Shown here: positions 55,805 through 64,000 of the stretch, in pieces
How the letters are laid out: every line of letters starts with the position of its first letter
Numbering within the stretch: position 1 is the first letter of the stretch
From: Limnothrix sp. CACIAM 69d
GTDB taxonomy: Bacteria > Cyanobacteriota > Cyanobacteriia > CACIAM-69d
DNA length: 64,000 nucleotides
Assembly (NCBI GenBank): GCA_001913845.2
Contig: MKGP02000083.1
Span: 52,888-116,887 of the forward strand
Direction of reading: 5' to 3'
Notes under the pieces: generated by a model
Seen by the model: the letters and a program-made list of their open reading frames with translations, nothing else
What the model was told of the DNA's origin: nothing
Database searches by the model: none
Position numbers and translations under genes: made by a program

Positions 55805-57811
55805 CTAAGGGGTTTTGTTGAGATCATCTGGCTGCAAAGGTAACAGCACTTGATAGATATTTGTGGCCCGTTCTCGCCCCTTAAGGGTAACTGGGCCAAT
55901 GAAGCGGGTGGGAAAGCGGTCGCGCACATGGCGATAGGTTTCTTCTTCAATGAAAATGCGACAAAGACCCCCATCAAAGGATTTGTCATAACTTTCCAAT
56001 CGGGCGGCTATGTTCACAGTGTCCCCAATAACGGTGTATTCCAATCGACGGACATTGCCAATGCAACCACTCATGACGGGGCCCGAAGCGATGCCAATCC
56101 GGATGGCGGCGGTGGGGCGGCCCCGATCGCGCCACTGTTGATTTAAGCGCTGGAGCCGTTGACCCATCTCCACGGCACAGGTGACGGCGGCGATCGCATC
56201 GTCACCCACTTGGTGATCGCGCGACTGGGGAACCGGCACACCAAACAGGGCCATGATTGCGTCACCAATGAACTTGTTCACGATGCCGTTGCGATCGAGC
56301 ACGCTTTGGGTCATGGACTGCATGTACTCATTCAGCCAGGGAAAGATAATTTCCGGTGGGTTGGATTCCGCGATCGACGTGAACCCCACCAAATCCGCGA
56401 ACATGACCGTGGCTGGCAAAATTTGCCCAATGAATTCCCCGCGCCGCACAATTTGGTGGCGACTTTGCCAAATCACCTGGGCCACCTGCGGGGTAACGTA
56501 GCGCTCAAACAGCTCGGTGATGGTTTGTCGATCGCGTCGTTCCTTGGCCGCCAACCCCAACGAGGCCCCAAAGGAACCGCCCACCAGCCCCAAAACCGGC
56601 GGCACGAGCGGAATCCAAACCATCCATTGCAACGCTTGCCAAGCGGCCGCCAGAATGGCCACGATGCCCAAGGCCGTCATGGCAAACAGCAGCAACGGTT
56701 GGCGCAGGGTCCAGCCTAGCAGGGTGCCCCCCACAGTCCACAGGACAATCCAGCCCATTTCCCAGGAGTCGCTCCAAACCTGCAGGAGGGGCCAGCCGTC
56801 GATCGCCGCCGACAGCAGTTGACTGGCGATCGTGGCATGGATTTCCACGCCGGAGGTGAGCTGTGGGCCCTGGTCTGTGTCGCTGTAGGGGGTATAGAAC
56901 CGATCGCCCAAGCTTTCCGCCGTGACCCCCACTAACACCAGTCGATCGTAGAGGGCATCCAGGGGCACTCGTCGATTCAAAACGTCATTGGCGGAATAAA
57001 CCTGGAACCCACAATTGAGCTGGCTGTCGGTGGGACAGGCCAGGCCGCGATAGTCCAACAGCAGTTGATAACCATCATCGATCGCCCCCACATAGGCTCC
57101 GTCGTTGCCCTGAAAGGGGGTGATGGTGGCGCGACCCAGTTGATAGAGGCCTGCTTCTTCATCGAGGGCTTCCAATGTGATCGGGTTGGGCTGCCGCTCC
57201 AGATAGTTCAGCGCCACCTGAGTTCCCAAACCAAACACCGCTTGATCCTGTTGATCCGCCAAAGACAAAATGGCCCGCCGAACCTTACGATCGGGATCCA
57301 GCAGCAAATCCGACGCGGCGATCGCCCCTGGTTTGTGGACGAGGGCCGGTGGCGGCGCGATGCCCTCGCCACTGACCTTGCGGATCCCCACCAGGCGATC
57401 GGACTGGCGCAGCAATTTTTCCAGGCGATCGTTGCCCGGGGGCATGGGAAAATCCCGAACCAAGTCCAGCCCAATCATTCGGGGTTCATATTCTTCCAGC
57501 GTTTCCAGCAAGTCCGCCAACTTTTCATCGGAAAGGGGCCATTGCCGAAACAGTCGCAAGTCCGTTTCCGTCACCACCACTAACGCCACCCGTTGCTCCA
57601 AACGGGCCGGCCGCCACCGCACCAACAAGTCAAACGCGGCCCACTCTGTCCCCTGCATCCAGCCCAACCCCCGCACCGTCACCACCACCACCGCCACCAA
57701 CAGGGCGATCACGGTTCCATCGCGCCAAGACAACAACACTGACCCGGCCCATAACCGATTCAGGAGGCGAATCCATTTCGTAAGGGTTTTAAGCAAGGGT
57801 TGAGCCAACAT
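55805..57811 (-). CDS. CHASE2-domain class III adenylate cyclase
   Basis: 668 residues. One N-terminal helix (GTVIALLVAVVVVTV), an extracytoplasmic CHASE2 sensor (about 55-340, with WAAFDLLVRWRP and LVLVGVTAESLGDRFYTPYSD), three further helices (380-450) and a cytoplasmic cyclase domain. Metal-binding Asp residues are in VMFADLVGFTSIAE and KFIGDAIMALFG; the transition-state Asn and Arg are in GDTVNIAARLES. The Lys in NKFIGD and Thr in EYTVIGD point to ATP rather than GTP. Produces cAMP in response to an external signal not known. Stands alone on this strand. Confidence 0.94.
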   Translation of the reverse strand: MLAQPLLKTLTKWIRLLNRLWAGSVLLSWRDGTVIALLVAVVVVTVRGLGWMQGTEWAAFDLLVRWRPARLEQRVALVVVTETDLRLFRQWPLSDEKLADLLETLEEYEPRMIGLDLVRDFPMPPGNDRLEKLLRQSDRLVGIRKVSGEGIAPPPALVHKPGAIAASDLLLDPDRKVRRAILSLADQQDQAVFGLGTQVALNYLERQPNPITLEALDEEAGLYQLGRATITPFQGNDGAYVGAIDDGYQLLLDYRGLACPTDSQLNCGFQVYSANDVLNRRVPLDALYDRLVLVGVTAESLGDRFYTPYSDTDQGPQLTSGVEIHATIASQLLSAAIDGWPLLQVWSDSWEMGWIVLWTVGGTLLGWTLRQPLLLFAMTALGIVAILAAAWQALQWMVWIPLVPPVLGLVGGSFGASLGLAAKERRDRQTITELFERYVTPQVAQVIWQSRHQIVRRGEFIGQILPATVMFADLVGFTSIAESNPPEIIFPWLNEYMQSMTQSVLDRNGIVNKFIGDAIMALFGVPVPQSRDHQVGDDAIAAVTCAVEMGQRLQRLNQQWRDRGRPTAAIRIGIASGPVMSGCIGNVRRLEYTVIGDTVNIAARLESYDKSFDGGLCRIFIEEETYRHVRDRFPTRFIGPVTLKGRERATNIYQVLLPLQPDDLNKTP

Positions 57812-58385
57812 GGAACGCAGGCAACAGTGGGCGGATGGTCATTGGGGATGGCCGGGCTGGTCAAGTGCTAAATCATTGCCTCGTTGATCCGCTTAGATCT
57901 CCTTGAAGCTGCTCGGATCTCCTGAAATCTTCTCGGATCTCCTTGAACCTCCTTAGATCTACTCAGATCGCTGGATTGCTATGAATTGATGATGCTTGAG
58001 ATCAGTAATTGAGTGAGAGTCGCCGCGATCACCCCCTACCTTAGCCTTGAATCCTCAGAATCGCTGATTCTGGAACATTTGTAGCCTGCTTGGCTGGATA
58101 ACGAGCAAGATCCCCGCATCAAAACGAAGAGGCGTTGCGGGCCAAGGTGGCGGCTGGCTCGTCAAAATTGATACTTGAATTGTCCCCTTCTCACCCCCTG
58201 GCCCCATCGCGATCGGGATCGGGTCGATATTTGGTTGGTATCGGGTCAAGGGTTAGCAAATCCCGATCGACCCGCTTCAGGCATTCTCCAAGGCTTTCGC
58301 CCTCTTCCTAACCCTGGACAAGCCTCCCCCCAAAGCCGGACAATCTGAGGCGGTCTTTTTGCGATCGCCCGTTCGATCACCCGCC
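57812..58385. other. Intergenic region with a 20-bp tandem array and a repeat remnant
   Basis: Between the divergent cyclase and isoaspartyl peptidase genes. It contains the 4-unit array at 57891-57970 and, at about 58060-58140, a stretch (AGCCTGCTTGGCTGGATAAC, GCAAGATCCCCGCATC) like a dispersed repeat seen between many cyanobacterial genes. No gene is supported. Confidence 0.45.
57891..57970. repeat. Four tandem 20-bp units (CTCGGATCTCCTTGAA type)
   Basis: Units begin at 57891 (GCTTAGATCTCCTTGAAGCT), 57911 (GCTCGGATCTCCTGAAATCT), 57931 (TCTCGGATCTCCTTGAACCT) and 57951 (CCTTAGATCTACTCAGATCG). Strict 20-bp register with a shared core (C/T)T(C/A)GATCTCC. Noncoding. Confidence 0.75.
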
Positions 58386-59360
58386 ATGAGTCAAGCATCT
58401 ACCCAACCCAACACCCAACCCAAATTAATCATCCACGGCGGTGCGGGCAGCTCGCTCCAGGGCAAAGGGGGCGTGGCTGCTGTGCGCGCGCTGCTGTCCG
58501 GCATTGTGGAGCAGGTCTATCAGCGCCTGCTGGCCGGGGCCAGCGCCCAGGAGGCAGTGGTGCTGGGCTGTCGGTTGTTGGAAGATGAACCGCGTTTCAA
58601 TGCGGGTACGGGGTCGGTGTTGCAGTCCGATGGGCAAATTCGCATGAGCGCATCGCTGATGGATGGCAGTGCCCAACGGTTCAGTGGCACGATTAATGTG
58701 TCGCGGATCCAAAACCCGATCGAGCTGGCGGCCTTTCTGCAAACCCAGAGCGATCGGGTGTTGTCGGATGTGGGGTCGGCGGAGTTGGCGCGGGAGTTAG
58801 CCCTGCCGATTTATAACCCGCTAACGGATTTACGGCTGAATGAGTGGATCGAGGAGCGCAAGGACAACTTCAGCAAGCGATCGATGGCTTCCACGATCGC
58901 CGAGGTTGAGGCCGGTGCTCGATCGGACTCGGCGGGCCGCGGCACGATCGGGGTAGTGGCGCTCGACCAACAGGGGCGTGTGGCCGCTGGCACTTCCACC
59001 GGGGGCAAAGGCTTTGAGCGCATTGGCCGGGTCAGCGACTCTGCCACTCCAGCGGGCAACTATGCCACGGCCCGCGCGGGTGTGAGCTGCACCGGCATTG
59101 GCGAAGACATTTTAGATGAATGCTTGGCGGCCAAGATTGTGATCCGGGTGGATGACGGCTTGGGCTTGGTGACGGCCTTTGAAAAGTCGATGGCAGAGGC
59201 GGCCGATCGGGGTCGCGATTTGGGGGCGATCGGGCTGGATGCCACCGGGGCGATCGCCTGGGGCAAAACCAGTGAAGTCTTGCTGGCTGCCTACCACAAC
59301 GGCACGACCCTGGGCGACACGCTGGAGTTGCCCGACGGGTTGCAAGTGGGCAGTTGCTAG
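58386..59360 (+). CDS. Isoaspartyl peptidase / plant-type L-asparaginase
   Basis: Ntn-hydrolase that cleaves beta-aspartyl dipeptides and asparagine, and activates itself by cleavage before a Thr. LIIHGGAG near the start and FNAGTGSVLQSDGQIRMSASLMDG are family landmarks; the nucleophile Thr is in GRGTIGVVALD, and GTSTGGKGFERIGRVSDSATPAGNYA lines the pocket. ATG 58386 is used, giving 324 residues. Stands alone with Uma2 70 bp downstream. May help recycle cyanophycin-derived beta-Asp-Arg, as in other cyanobacteria; that is inference. Confidence 0.94.
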   Translation: MSQASTQPNTQPKLIIHGGAGSSLQGKGGVAAVRALLSGIVEQVYQRLLAGASAQEAVVLGCRLLEDEPRFNAGTGSVLQSDGQIRMSASLMDGSAQRFSGTINVSRIQNPIELAAFLQTQSDRVLSDVGSAELARELALPIYNPLTDLRLNEWIEERKDNFSKRSMASTIAEVEAGARSDSAGRGTIGVVALDQQGRVAAGTSTGGKGFERIGRVSDSATPAGNYATARAGVSCTGIGEDILDECLAAKIVIRVDDGLGLVTAFEKSMAEAADRGRDLGAIGLDATGAIAWGKTSEVLLAAYHNGTTLGDTLELPDGLQVGSC

Positions 59361-59429
59361 GGTCGATCGGTTCCGGCACGGCCCGTTGGACTGGTTAAAA
59401 TTGATATAGCCAAACCGTGCCGCGCTGCT

Positions 59430-59981
59430 ATGATTGCCGTTCCTAATTACATCAGCCCTGCGGATTATTTGGAACTAGAACAAGCCAGCCCCCACCGCCA
59501 CGAATATCGGCAGGGGCTGGTTTATGCGATGGCGGGCGGCACGGATAACCATGATCGAATTGCCCTCAATTTGTTAACGCTCATTAATTTGCACTTGGGC
59601 AATTCAGACTGTCGGTTTCATTCGGGAAATGTCAAAGTTGCCTACCAAGATCAGTTCTATTACTATCCCGATATTTTTGTAACCTGTGACCCACGCGATC
59701 GTATGGATCGACAGGTCAAACGCTATCCCAAACTGATTGGAGAAGTGCTTTCGCCCAGTACCCAATTGTTCGATCGCACCCAAAAGTTTGAGGACTATCA
59801 AAAACTGGATTCGTTAATGGAATATCTGTTAGTTTCACAGGATCAACCCCTGGTCAGTTGTTATCGTCGCCAGGTCGATGGTTCTTGGGCATTAACGGTT
59901 TATCAAACGGGCGATCGGGTAATGCTCACCAGTCTAGACCTGGAGTTTCCAATCAGCGCTCTGTATCAAGGTTTGGATTAG
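59430..59981 (+). CDS. Uma2/DUF820-family putative restriction-like nuclease
   Basis: 183 residues of the PD-(D/E)XK-like Uma2 family, which is greatly expanded in cyanobacteria. Seen are YISPADYLELEQASPHRHEYRQGLVYAMAGGTDNH, the Asp in YYYPDIFVTCD and the Glu in LIGEVLSPSTQLFDRTQKFEDY. Biological role unknown; often strain-specific and near mobile DNA. Ends 10 bp from the convergent mnmE gene. Confidence 0.93.
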   Translation: MIAVPNYISPADYLELEQASPHRHEYRQGLVYAMAGGTDNHDRIALNLLTLINLHLGNSDCRFHSGNVKVAYQDQFYYYPDIFVTCDPRDRMDRQVKRYPKLIGEVLSPSTQLFDRTQKFEDYQKLDSLMEYLLVSQDQPLVSCYRRQVDGSWALTVYQTGDRVMLTSLDLEFPISALYQGLD

Positions 59982-59991
59982 TTAATCAACA

Positions 59992-61401
59992 CTATTTACC
60001 GATGCAAAAGCGGCTGAAAATCCGATCGAGCACGGATTCCGTCACCTCTTCACCAGTGATTTCCCCCAGGGCTTGAATCGCATCCCGCAGGTCGATCGTC
60101 CAAAAGTCTAGGGGCAATTCCTGGGCCATGGTTTCGCACACCCGCCCGATCGCCTGTTGCGCTCGCAGCAGGGCCGCCGCCTGCCGCTGATTAATCGCCA
60201 CATCCAAATCCGCCGCCTGCACCCGGCCCGATCGGGCAATTTGCAAAATCGCCTGCTCCAAATCGTCAATGCCGCGCCCTTCCGCCGCCGCCGTGTAAAC
60301 CACCTGGGCAAAATCCTGGGGCAGCAGGGACGAGATCGTTTCCGGAGCCACCAGATCGATTTTGTTCACCACCAAAATGGTTGGCGGCAAGGGCCGATCG
60401 GGGTCGGCGGCGCGGATTTGTTCATAGATGGCTCGATCGCCCCCCGTCCAGCCCCGGGGCGCTTCGATCACCAACAGCAGCAGGTCTGCCGATCGGGCCG
60501 CCGCCCGCGATCGCTCCACCCCAATTTTTTCCACCAGGTCATCGGTTTCCCGAATCCCCGCCGTATCCAGCACTTGGATCGGGATGCCGCCCACCACCAG
60601 CCGCGATTCCACCACGTCCCGCGTGGTTCCCGGTAACTCCGTGACGATCGCCCGATCGCTCCGGCTCCAGGCATTCAACAGGCTGGACTTGCCCGCATTC
60701 GGCCGCCCAACGATCGCCACCTTCAACCCACTTCGCAACAGTTCGCCCCGATCGGCCGTGGCCAACCAGCGATCGATCTGGCTGGCGATGGTTTGCAAGG
60801 CCGTCGTAACTGCTGGCAAATCCAGCGGCGGCAAATCATCCTCAAAGTCAATGCGGGCCTCAATTTCCGCCAACCAATCCATGCAGCTCGATCGCAAATC
60901 GCGAATCGGTCGGGCCAGCTTCCCTTGCACCCCCGCCAAGGCCGCCTGGGCCGCCTGGGGCGACTGGGCCCCCACCAAGTCCGCGACGCTTTCCGCTTGG
61001 GTCAGGTCAATCCGCCCATTCAAAAACGCCCGCAGGGTAAATTCCCCCGGTTGCCCCAGACGCGCCCCCTGCTGCAAACAGAGCTGTAGCGTTTGTTGCA
61101 CCACCATCATTCCCCCGTGGCAGTGGAGTTCCACCACGTCTTCGCGGGTGTAGGTGCGCGGAGCCGCCATCAACAACAGCAGCGCTTCGTCAACGGTTTC
61201 GCCCGTTTGGGGATTGTGCAAATAGCCATACAAGATTCGGTGGCTTTCCCAGGGTTGGGAGCCGGGGGCCCGAAAAATTCGCCGGGCGATCGCCCAGGCC
61301 TCGGGCCCCGACATCCGCACAATGCCAACGCTGCCCTGTTGCGGCACAATCGCCGTGGCGATCGCGGCGATCGTGTCTTGCTTTGTGGCCGATGCACCCA
61401 T
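59992..61401 (-). CDS. mnmE: tRNA modification GTPase MnmE (TrmE)
   Basis: Works with MnmG to modify U34 of tRNA wobble positions. The N-terminal folate-binding domain ([24 protein letters not shown]), the G domain inserted in the helical domain (G1 [15 protein letters not shown]3 DTAGIRET, G4 NKID) and the C-terminal CxGK in FCIGK are all present. ATG 61401 gives [12 protein letters not shown], as in relatives; the frame opens at 61419. mnmG is not in the window. Confidence 0.96.
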   Translation of the reverse strand: MGASATKQDTIAAIATAIVPQQGSVGIVRMSGPEAWAIARRIFRAPGSQPWESHRILYGYLHNPQTGETVDEALLLLMAAPRTYTREDVVELHCHGGMMVVQQTLQLCLQQGARLGQPGEFTLRAFLNGRIDLTQAESVADLVGAQSPQAAQAALAGVQGKLARPIRDLRSSCMDWLAEIEARIDFEDDLPPLDLPAVTTALQTIASQIDRWLATADRGELLRSGLKVAIVGRPNAGKSSLLNAWSRSDRAIVTELPGTTRDVVESRLVVGGIPIQVLDTAGIRETDDLVEKIGVERSRAAARSADLLLLVIEAPRGWTGGDRAIYEQIRAADPDRPLPPTILVVNKIDLVAPETISSLLPQDFAQVVYTAAAEGRGIDDLEQAILQIARSGRVQAADLDVAINQRQAAALLRAQQAIGRVCETMAQELPLDFWTIDLRDAIQALGEITGEEVTESVLDRIFSRFCIGK

Positions 61402-61552
61402 AGGTTCGGTCTGTTGCAATCCTCTGCAATGGTTCTGTTTTCAGGAATCAGGGGACTGATCTCGGGCATCAATTAGCCCAAATTAGCCCATGGGTTTAGA
61501 GGATGTCTGAGGAGTAACTTGGGATCCTGGCAAAGCACTCGTAGTCTCGGGG

Positions 61553-61572
61553 GCAAGGGGCTTAAGCCCCTT
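61553..61572. repeat. Solitary 20-bp palindrome upstream of mnmE
   Basis: CAAGGGGCTTAAGCCCCTTG, preceded by GGGGG and followed by TCTTTAG, in the gap between mnmE and the DUF1499 gene. Same core as the MITE centre. Confidence 0.8.
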
Positions 61573-61699
61573 GTCTTTAGTTGATCGGTGAGACGTTGAT
61601 CGGTGAATCGACGTTGATCGGTGAGATCTGAAAGGTGGCAGTTTGGGCTTGGCAGATATCCTCTCAGAAAACTCATTCAGGGGCTGAATGATGAGGAAA

Positions 61700-62341
61700 T
61701 TAACTCTCAGGAGTTGAGTTCTCAGGAGTTGAATTTGAGGGCGTGGGGATCAATGCTGCCTGTTCCAAAGCCAGCTTTTGGGTCAGTTGGGCCCGCAGGG
61801 TTTCGATGCGCTGGCGATTGAGTCCCAAATCTGATTCTCCCAATCGCGAAGCCGATCGCACCTGAATTTGATTGGTTTCTCCATCTAGCAAAAATTCCAC
61901 ATCATCCACAAACCCCAGTAACGGTGTGGCGAATTCTGCATAGAGATAATCGGGCGATTCAGTAATCACGGTGGTGCGTTCCGTTGCTTTCACCAATTCG
62001 GTCAGGGCCGCAAAAACGTGATCAGCGTCGCCCATCACCGGAAGCGGGGCGATCGTATGTTGCAAATCCGTGATTGGGGTTTGGCTGCTGACGCAATTGG
62101 GACTGTTGGGACAGGGGCGAAGTTGACCCGCCACTACGCCCAAGTTTTCGGGGCGATTGCCCGCAAACAAATTGCCAAAAACAGAACCCATGACCGGCCC
62201 GGGCGCGGCCCAGGCCGTGGTTGCCGGGAGCCACAGCAGCAGGGCCGCCACCCAAGCCAACCAGCCGGGGGCGTTGCCGTTGCCCGATCGCAGCGAATGG
62301 CTTTGGGTTCTGAACTGATTTTGATCTTGTGATTTCCCCAT
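61700..62341 (-). CDS. DUF1499 domain protein, exported
   Basis: About 213 residues. A hydrophobic segment APGWLAWVAALLLWLPATTAWAAPG suggests a signal peptide or anchor. LRPCPNSPNCVSSQ is the hallmark of DUF1499, followed by YAEFATPLLGFVDDVEFLLD and IQVRSASRLGESDLGLNRQRIETLR. Function unknown; homologs occur in cyanobacteria and plastid-bearing plants. The last residues (NSTPENSTPES) come from a 15-bp direct repeat at the 3' end. ATG 62341 is preferred to 62353. Confidence 0.88.
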   Translation of the reverse strand: MGKSQDQNQFRTQSHSLRSGNGNAPGWLAWVAALLLWLPATTAWAAPGPVMGSVFGNLFAGNRPENLGVVAGQLRPCPNSPNCVSSQTPITDLQHTIAPLPVMGDADHVFAALTELVKATERTTVITESPDYLYAEFATPLLGFVDDVEFLLDGETNQIQVRSASRLGESDLGLNRQRIETLRAQLTQKLALEQAALIPTPSNSTPENSTPES

Positions 62342-62725
62342 CACCCCACCCATAGGTTACATCCGCCGTTTGTTAATTTTGGGTTTTGAATTGAATGAAC
62401 TGAATTGAATGAACTGAGCTAGATCGGCTCAGCTTTCAGTCTAGTTGAGCTGAATTTGGGTCAAGTCAACTGGGCAAATCTTCAGGCCAGCACTGTTGCA
62501 AAATCAGGGATGCATCTTCACGGAGCCAGCCCGACGCTGCGGAACGGATGCGGTCGATCGTTTTCCCTGGCCCTAGAGTAACGATTTCCCAAAAAGTTGG
62601 CTGGCTGGGATCCGGGTTTGGGCAAAACCATGGGCGCAAAAAAGGGCGCGGTAGCTCCCACGCCCTGGCCCTTAAGTTGTCTTGGCTTGAATGGGATTCA
62701 AGTCCCGCTCGATCGAGCTGGGGAT
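62342..62725. other. Intergenic region with short repeats and the rpsF terminator
   Basis: 62390-62470 carries TTGAATTGAATGAACTGA-like tandem words similar to those near 11750 and 12500. The rpsF terminator lies at 62638-62666. No gene seen. Confidence 0.45.
62638..62666 (-). terminator. Intrinsic terminator of rpsF
   Basis: On the minus strand AGGGCGTGG and CCGCGCCCT pair around GAGCTA and are followed by TTTTTG, about 60 bases after the rpsF stop codon. Confidence 0.75.
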
Positions 62726-63064
62726 TTAAGCAGCCGATTCCGCTTCAGCGGCGGCCTTCACCTTGCGGGGATCGAGCTTAATCGTCAGGTAGCGGATTAC
62801 GTCTTCGCTGAGGCGCATGGCCTTTTCCATGGGGGCGATGTGGCTGCCGGTGGCGTGCTCGTAGTTCATTTGGATGTACACGCCTTCGCGGCAACGGTTG
62901 ATTTCATAGGACAACCGGCGCTTGCCACGGTGTTGGATTTCAAGGCCGGTGGCTCCTTGCTCCGTCAGCATCGTCCGATATTTGTTGATGTTGGCATCCA
63001 CGGCCTCTTCGTTGAGGTCGGGGCGCAGGATGTACATCGTTTCGTAGAGGCGATTTGCAGACAT
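62726..63064 (-). CDS. rpsF: 30S ribosomal protein S6
   Basis: 112 residues. [53 protein letters not shown] and the C-terminal [17 protein letters not shown] are diagnostic. S6 binds S18 on the 30S platform. ATG 63064 is chosen because similarity starts there; the open frame reaches 63151. It lies downstream of tic20 on the same strand and is followed by its own terminator. rpsR is not adjacent, as is usual in cyanobacteria. Confidence 0.97.
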   Translation of the reverse strand: MSANRLYETMYILRPDLNEEAVDANINKYRTMLTEQGATGLEIQHRGKRRLSYEINRCREGVYIQMNYEHATGSHIAPMEKAMRLSEDVIRYLTIKLDPRKVKAAAEAESAA

Positions 63065-63237
63065 GGATGGGTAGTTCCTTGCGGACAATAGAATGGTCGA
63101 TCGGGCTGACTGGGGGGCAATGCTGAGGGCCCCGCTGTTGCCGATCGACAAGGATTCACGGGCTGTATATCATACCCCACCGAGGGGCTGCCCGATCGCC
63201 CCAATTCTCCCGATCGCCCCGATGCGATGGACAGCGA

Positions 63238-63720
63238 TTAGCGCACCTGCATATGCACCGCTTCCGAGAGGCTGGGAATTTCTGCCAAGCGCCCCAAGGC
63301 TGATTGGACGATCGAGTAAATGGCCGCCACCACAACCCCCAAGAACACGGTGCTGGCTAGGGTTTGTACCACAAAGCCCCCGATCGGCTGGAAAACATAC
63401 TGAATCACCAGCCCACAAAGGGACACCAAAATCGAAATCAAAATCGATTGCATGGTGTTGAAGCGAATGAAATAGCTGATGTTGCTGTTGCGAACCACCA
63501 ACAGGAACAGCACCAAAAAGATGATGAAGCTCATGAAGGGAATTTGGTAAAGCTGGATCAGGGGCAGCAGCGGCACATACAACACCGTCAAAAACGGCAG
63601 TTCCCGGAAGATGGAGCCACCAAAGCCCACCACATCCACCAGCGGCAGGGCATAGACCAAAGCACCAAACAGGCGATCGCGCCAAGTTGTCGTCGTTCCG
63701 CGCCAGTTCACGATCGGCAT
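63238..63720 (-). CDS. Tic20-family membrane protein
   Basis: 160 residues with four helices. WRDRLFGALVYALPLVDVVGFGG, PLLPLIQLYQIPFMSFIIFLVLFLLVVRN and ISYFIRFNTMQSILISILVSL match the cyanobacterial relatives of chloroplast Tic20. In plastids Tic20 is part of the inner-envelope import channel; the bacterial role is unproven. Upstream of rpsF by about 170 bp on the same strand. Confidence 0.94.
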   Translation of the reverse strand: MPIVNWRGTTTTWRDRLFGALVYALPLVDVVGFGGSIFRELPFLTVLYVPLLPLIQLYQIPFMSFIIFLVLFLLVVRNSNISYFIRFNTMQSILISILVSLCGLVIQYVFQPIGGFVVQTLASTVFLGVVVAAIYSIVQSALGRLAEIPSLSEAVHMQVR

Positions 63721-63834
63721 CTCCCGAGAGCAATGAATTGATCTATTCTAAACGCTCTATTTTAGACGCTGGTTTAGGTTGGCTCTTGGGGCGATCGCCG
63801 CACCCGATCGCCCCGGATCATCCCCGGCTGGGTC

Positions 63835-63852
63835 TAGGGCTTGTCATCCAAT
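63835..63852 (+). repeat. Fragment of a MITE left end
   Basis: TAGGGCTTGTCATCCAAT matches the left end of copy B (TAGGGCTTGTCGCCAAAT) apart from a few bases. The rest of the element is not seen; an IS5-like end begins about 22 bases later. Confidence 0.5.
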
Positions 63853-63873
63853 GAAGTTGCTTGAAGCTGAAAT

Positions 63874-64000
63874 AGACCTCTTGCACGAATAAAGCAGTAG
63901 TGTAGAAAGTCGTCGTCACCATGATCGGGAGATGCTCTACGAAAGCCTCGCCTCGCTGCCCCCATCACAGTTTCGCCGTGCCTGTGGCTTCAGTCGCTCC
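63874..64000 (+). mobile_element. Start of an IS5-like insertion sequence, cut by the window edge
   Basis: A terminal sequence AGACCTCTTGCACGAAT is followed 40 bases later by a reading frame beginning at ATG 63932 that fits a transposase N-terminus. Two solo sequences like this end occur at 30933-30950 and 39023-39040. Only the left end lies in the window. Confidence 0.65.
63932..64000 (+). CDS. IS5-family-like transposase, N-terminal fragment
   Basis: 23 codons before the window ends: MLYESLASLPPSQFRRACGF followed by SRS. The pattern of a short start, SQFRR and a following helix resembles the N-terminal helix-turn-helix of IS5-group transposases. The catalytic domain is outside the window. 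Preceded by a GGGAG at 63927-63931 overlapping the start region. Confidence 0.55.
   Translation, partial: MLYESLASLPPSQFRRACGFSRS

Overview
The window is chromosomal DNA from a cyanobacterium. The evidence is the very frequent HIP1 octamer GCGATCGC and CGATCG core throughout, a small high-light-inducible protein (28528-28698), a Tic20-family protein (63238-63720), a flavodiiron protein of the non-canonical cyanobacterial type (14288-16024), a type 2 IPP isomerase, PATAN- and CHASE2-type signalling proteins, and dispersed palindromic repeats typical of filamentous cyanobacteria. I cannot name the species from sequence alone. No rRNA, tRNA or CRISPR array was seen.

Layout. 1-573 is the 3' end of miaA. 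704-12441 is rich in signalling: a REC-PAS hybrid histidine kinase, an EAL phosphodiesterase with a degenerate kinase helix, a PATAN response regulator, a REC-wHTH-Hpt multidomain regulator and a CheY-like protein, with a glutaredoxin-like gene and murE between them. 12617-20717 carries mostly minus-strand genes: transglutaminase, pseudouridine synthase, flavodiiron protein, aldehyde dehydrogenase, an orphan substrate-binding lipoprotein and a DUF4214-like secreted protein; a plus-strand YnfA-family membrane protein sits among them. 20896-30744 holds sbcC, a papain-like peptidase with a long acidic tail, fni, a REC-GGDEF cyclase, the Hlip, a fused two-domain 6-carboxytetrahydropterin synthase and a YbjQ protein. 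31156-34823 holds a cupin and an NAD salvage cluster (pncB, nadD and an NrtR-like Nudix regulator). 35894-39024 is a complete TRAP transporter operon bracketed by two copies of a dispersed repeat. 39195-46317 has a glycosyltransferase, a rhomboid protease, an L,D-transpeptidase with a Pro/Thr repeat spacer, ubiD plus a VOC protein, a broken nucleotidyltransferase and an NhaD/ArsB-type transporter. 47020-51750 is a same-strand run of housekeeping genes (cysK, pyrE, fabG, recJ). 51722-57811 is a CHASE-PAS-PAS-GGDEF-EAL protein and a CHASE2 adenylate cyclase. 58386-63720 contains isoaspartyl peptidase, Uma2, mnmE, a DUF1499 protein, rpsF and tic20. The window ends inside an IS5-like transposase.

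The most distinctive theme is dispersed repetitive DNA. A MITE-like element of about 146 bp with TA at its termini occurs three times (18430-18575 inverted, 31525-31739 with an internal 68-bp duplication, 42225-42368), plus an end fragment at 63835. Its central 20-bp palindrome (CAAGGGGCTTAAGCCCCTTG or one-base variants) also occurs alone at 19968, 25560, 48734, 51424 and 61553. The 51424 copy is read in frame inside recJ. The left end of the element supplies the stop codon of two genes (the cupin and the L,D-transpeptidase), and an IS5-like end supplies that of dctM. Other points of interest are the acidic-tailed C1 peptidase, the EAL protein whose kinase-like helix has Tyr in place of the phospho-accepting His, the fused pterin synthase whose first domain has lost its zinc ligands, and a density of cyclic-nucleotide and two-component signalling genes.
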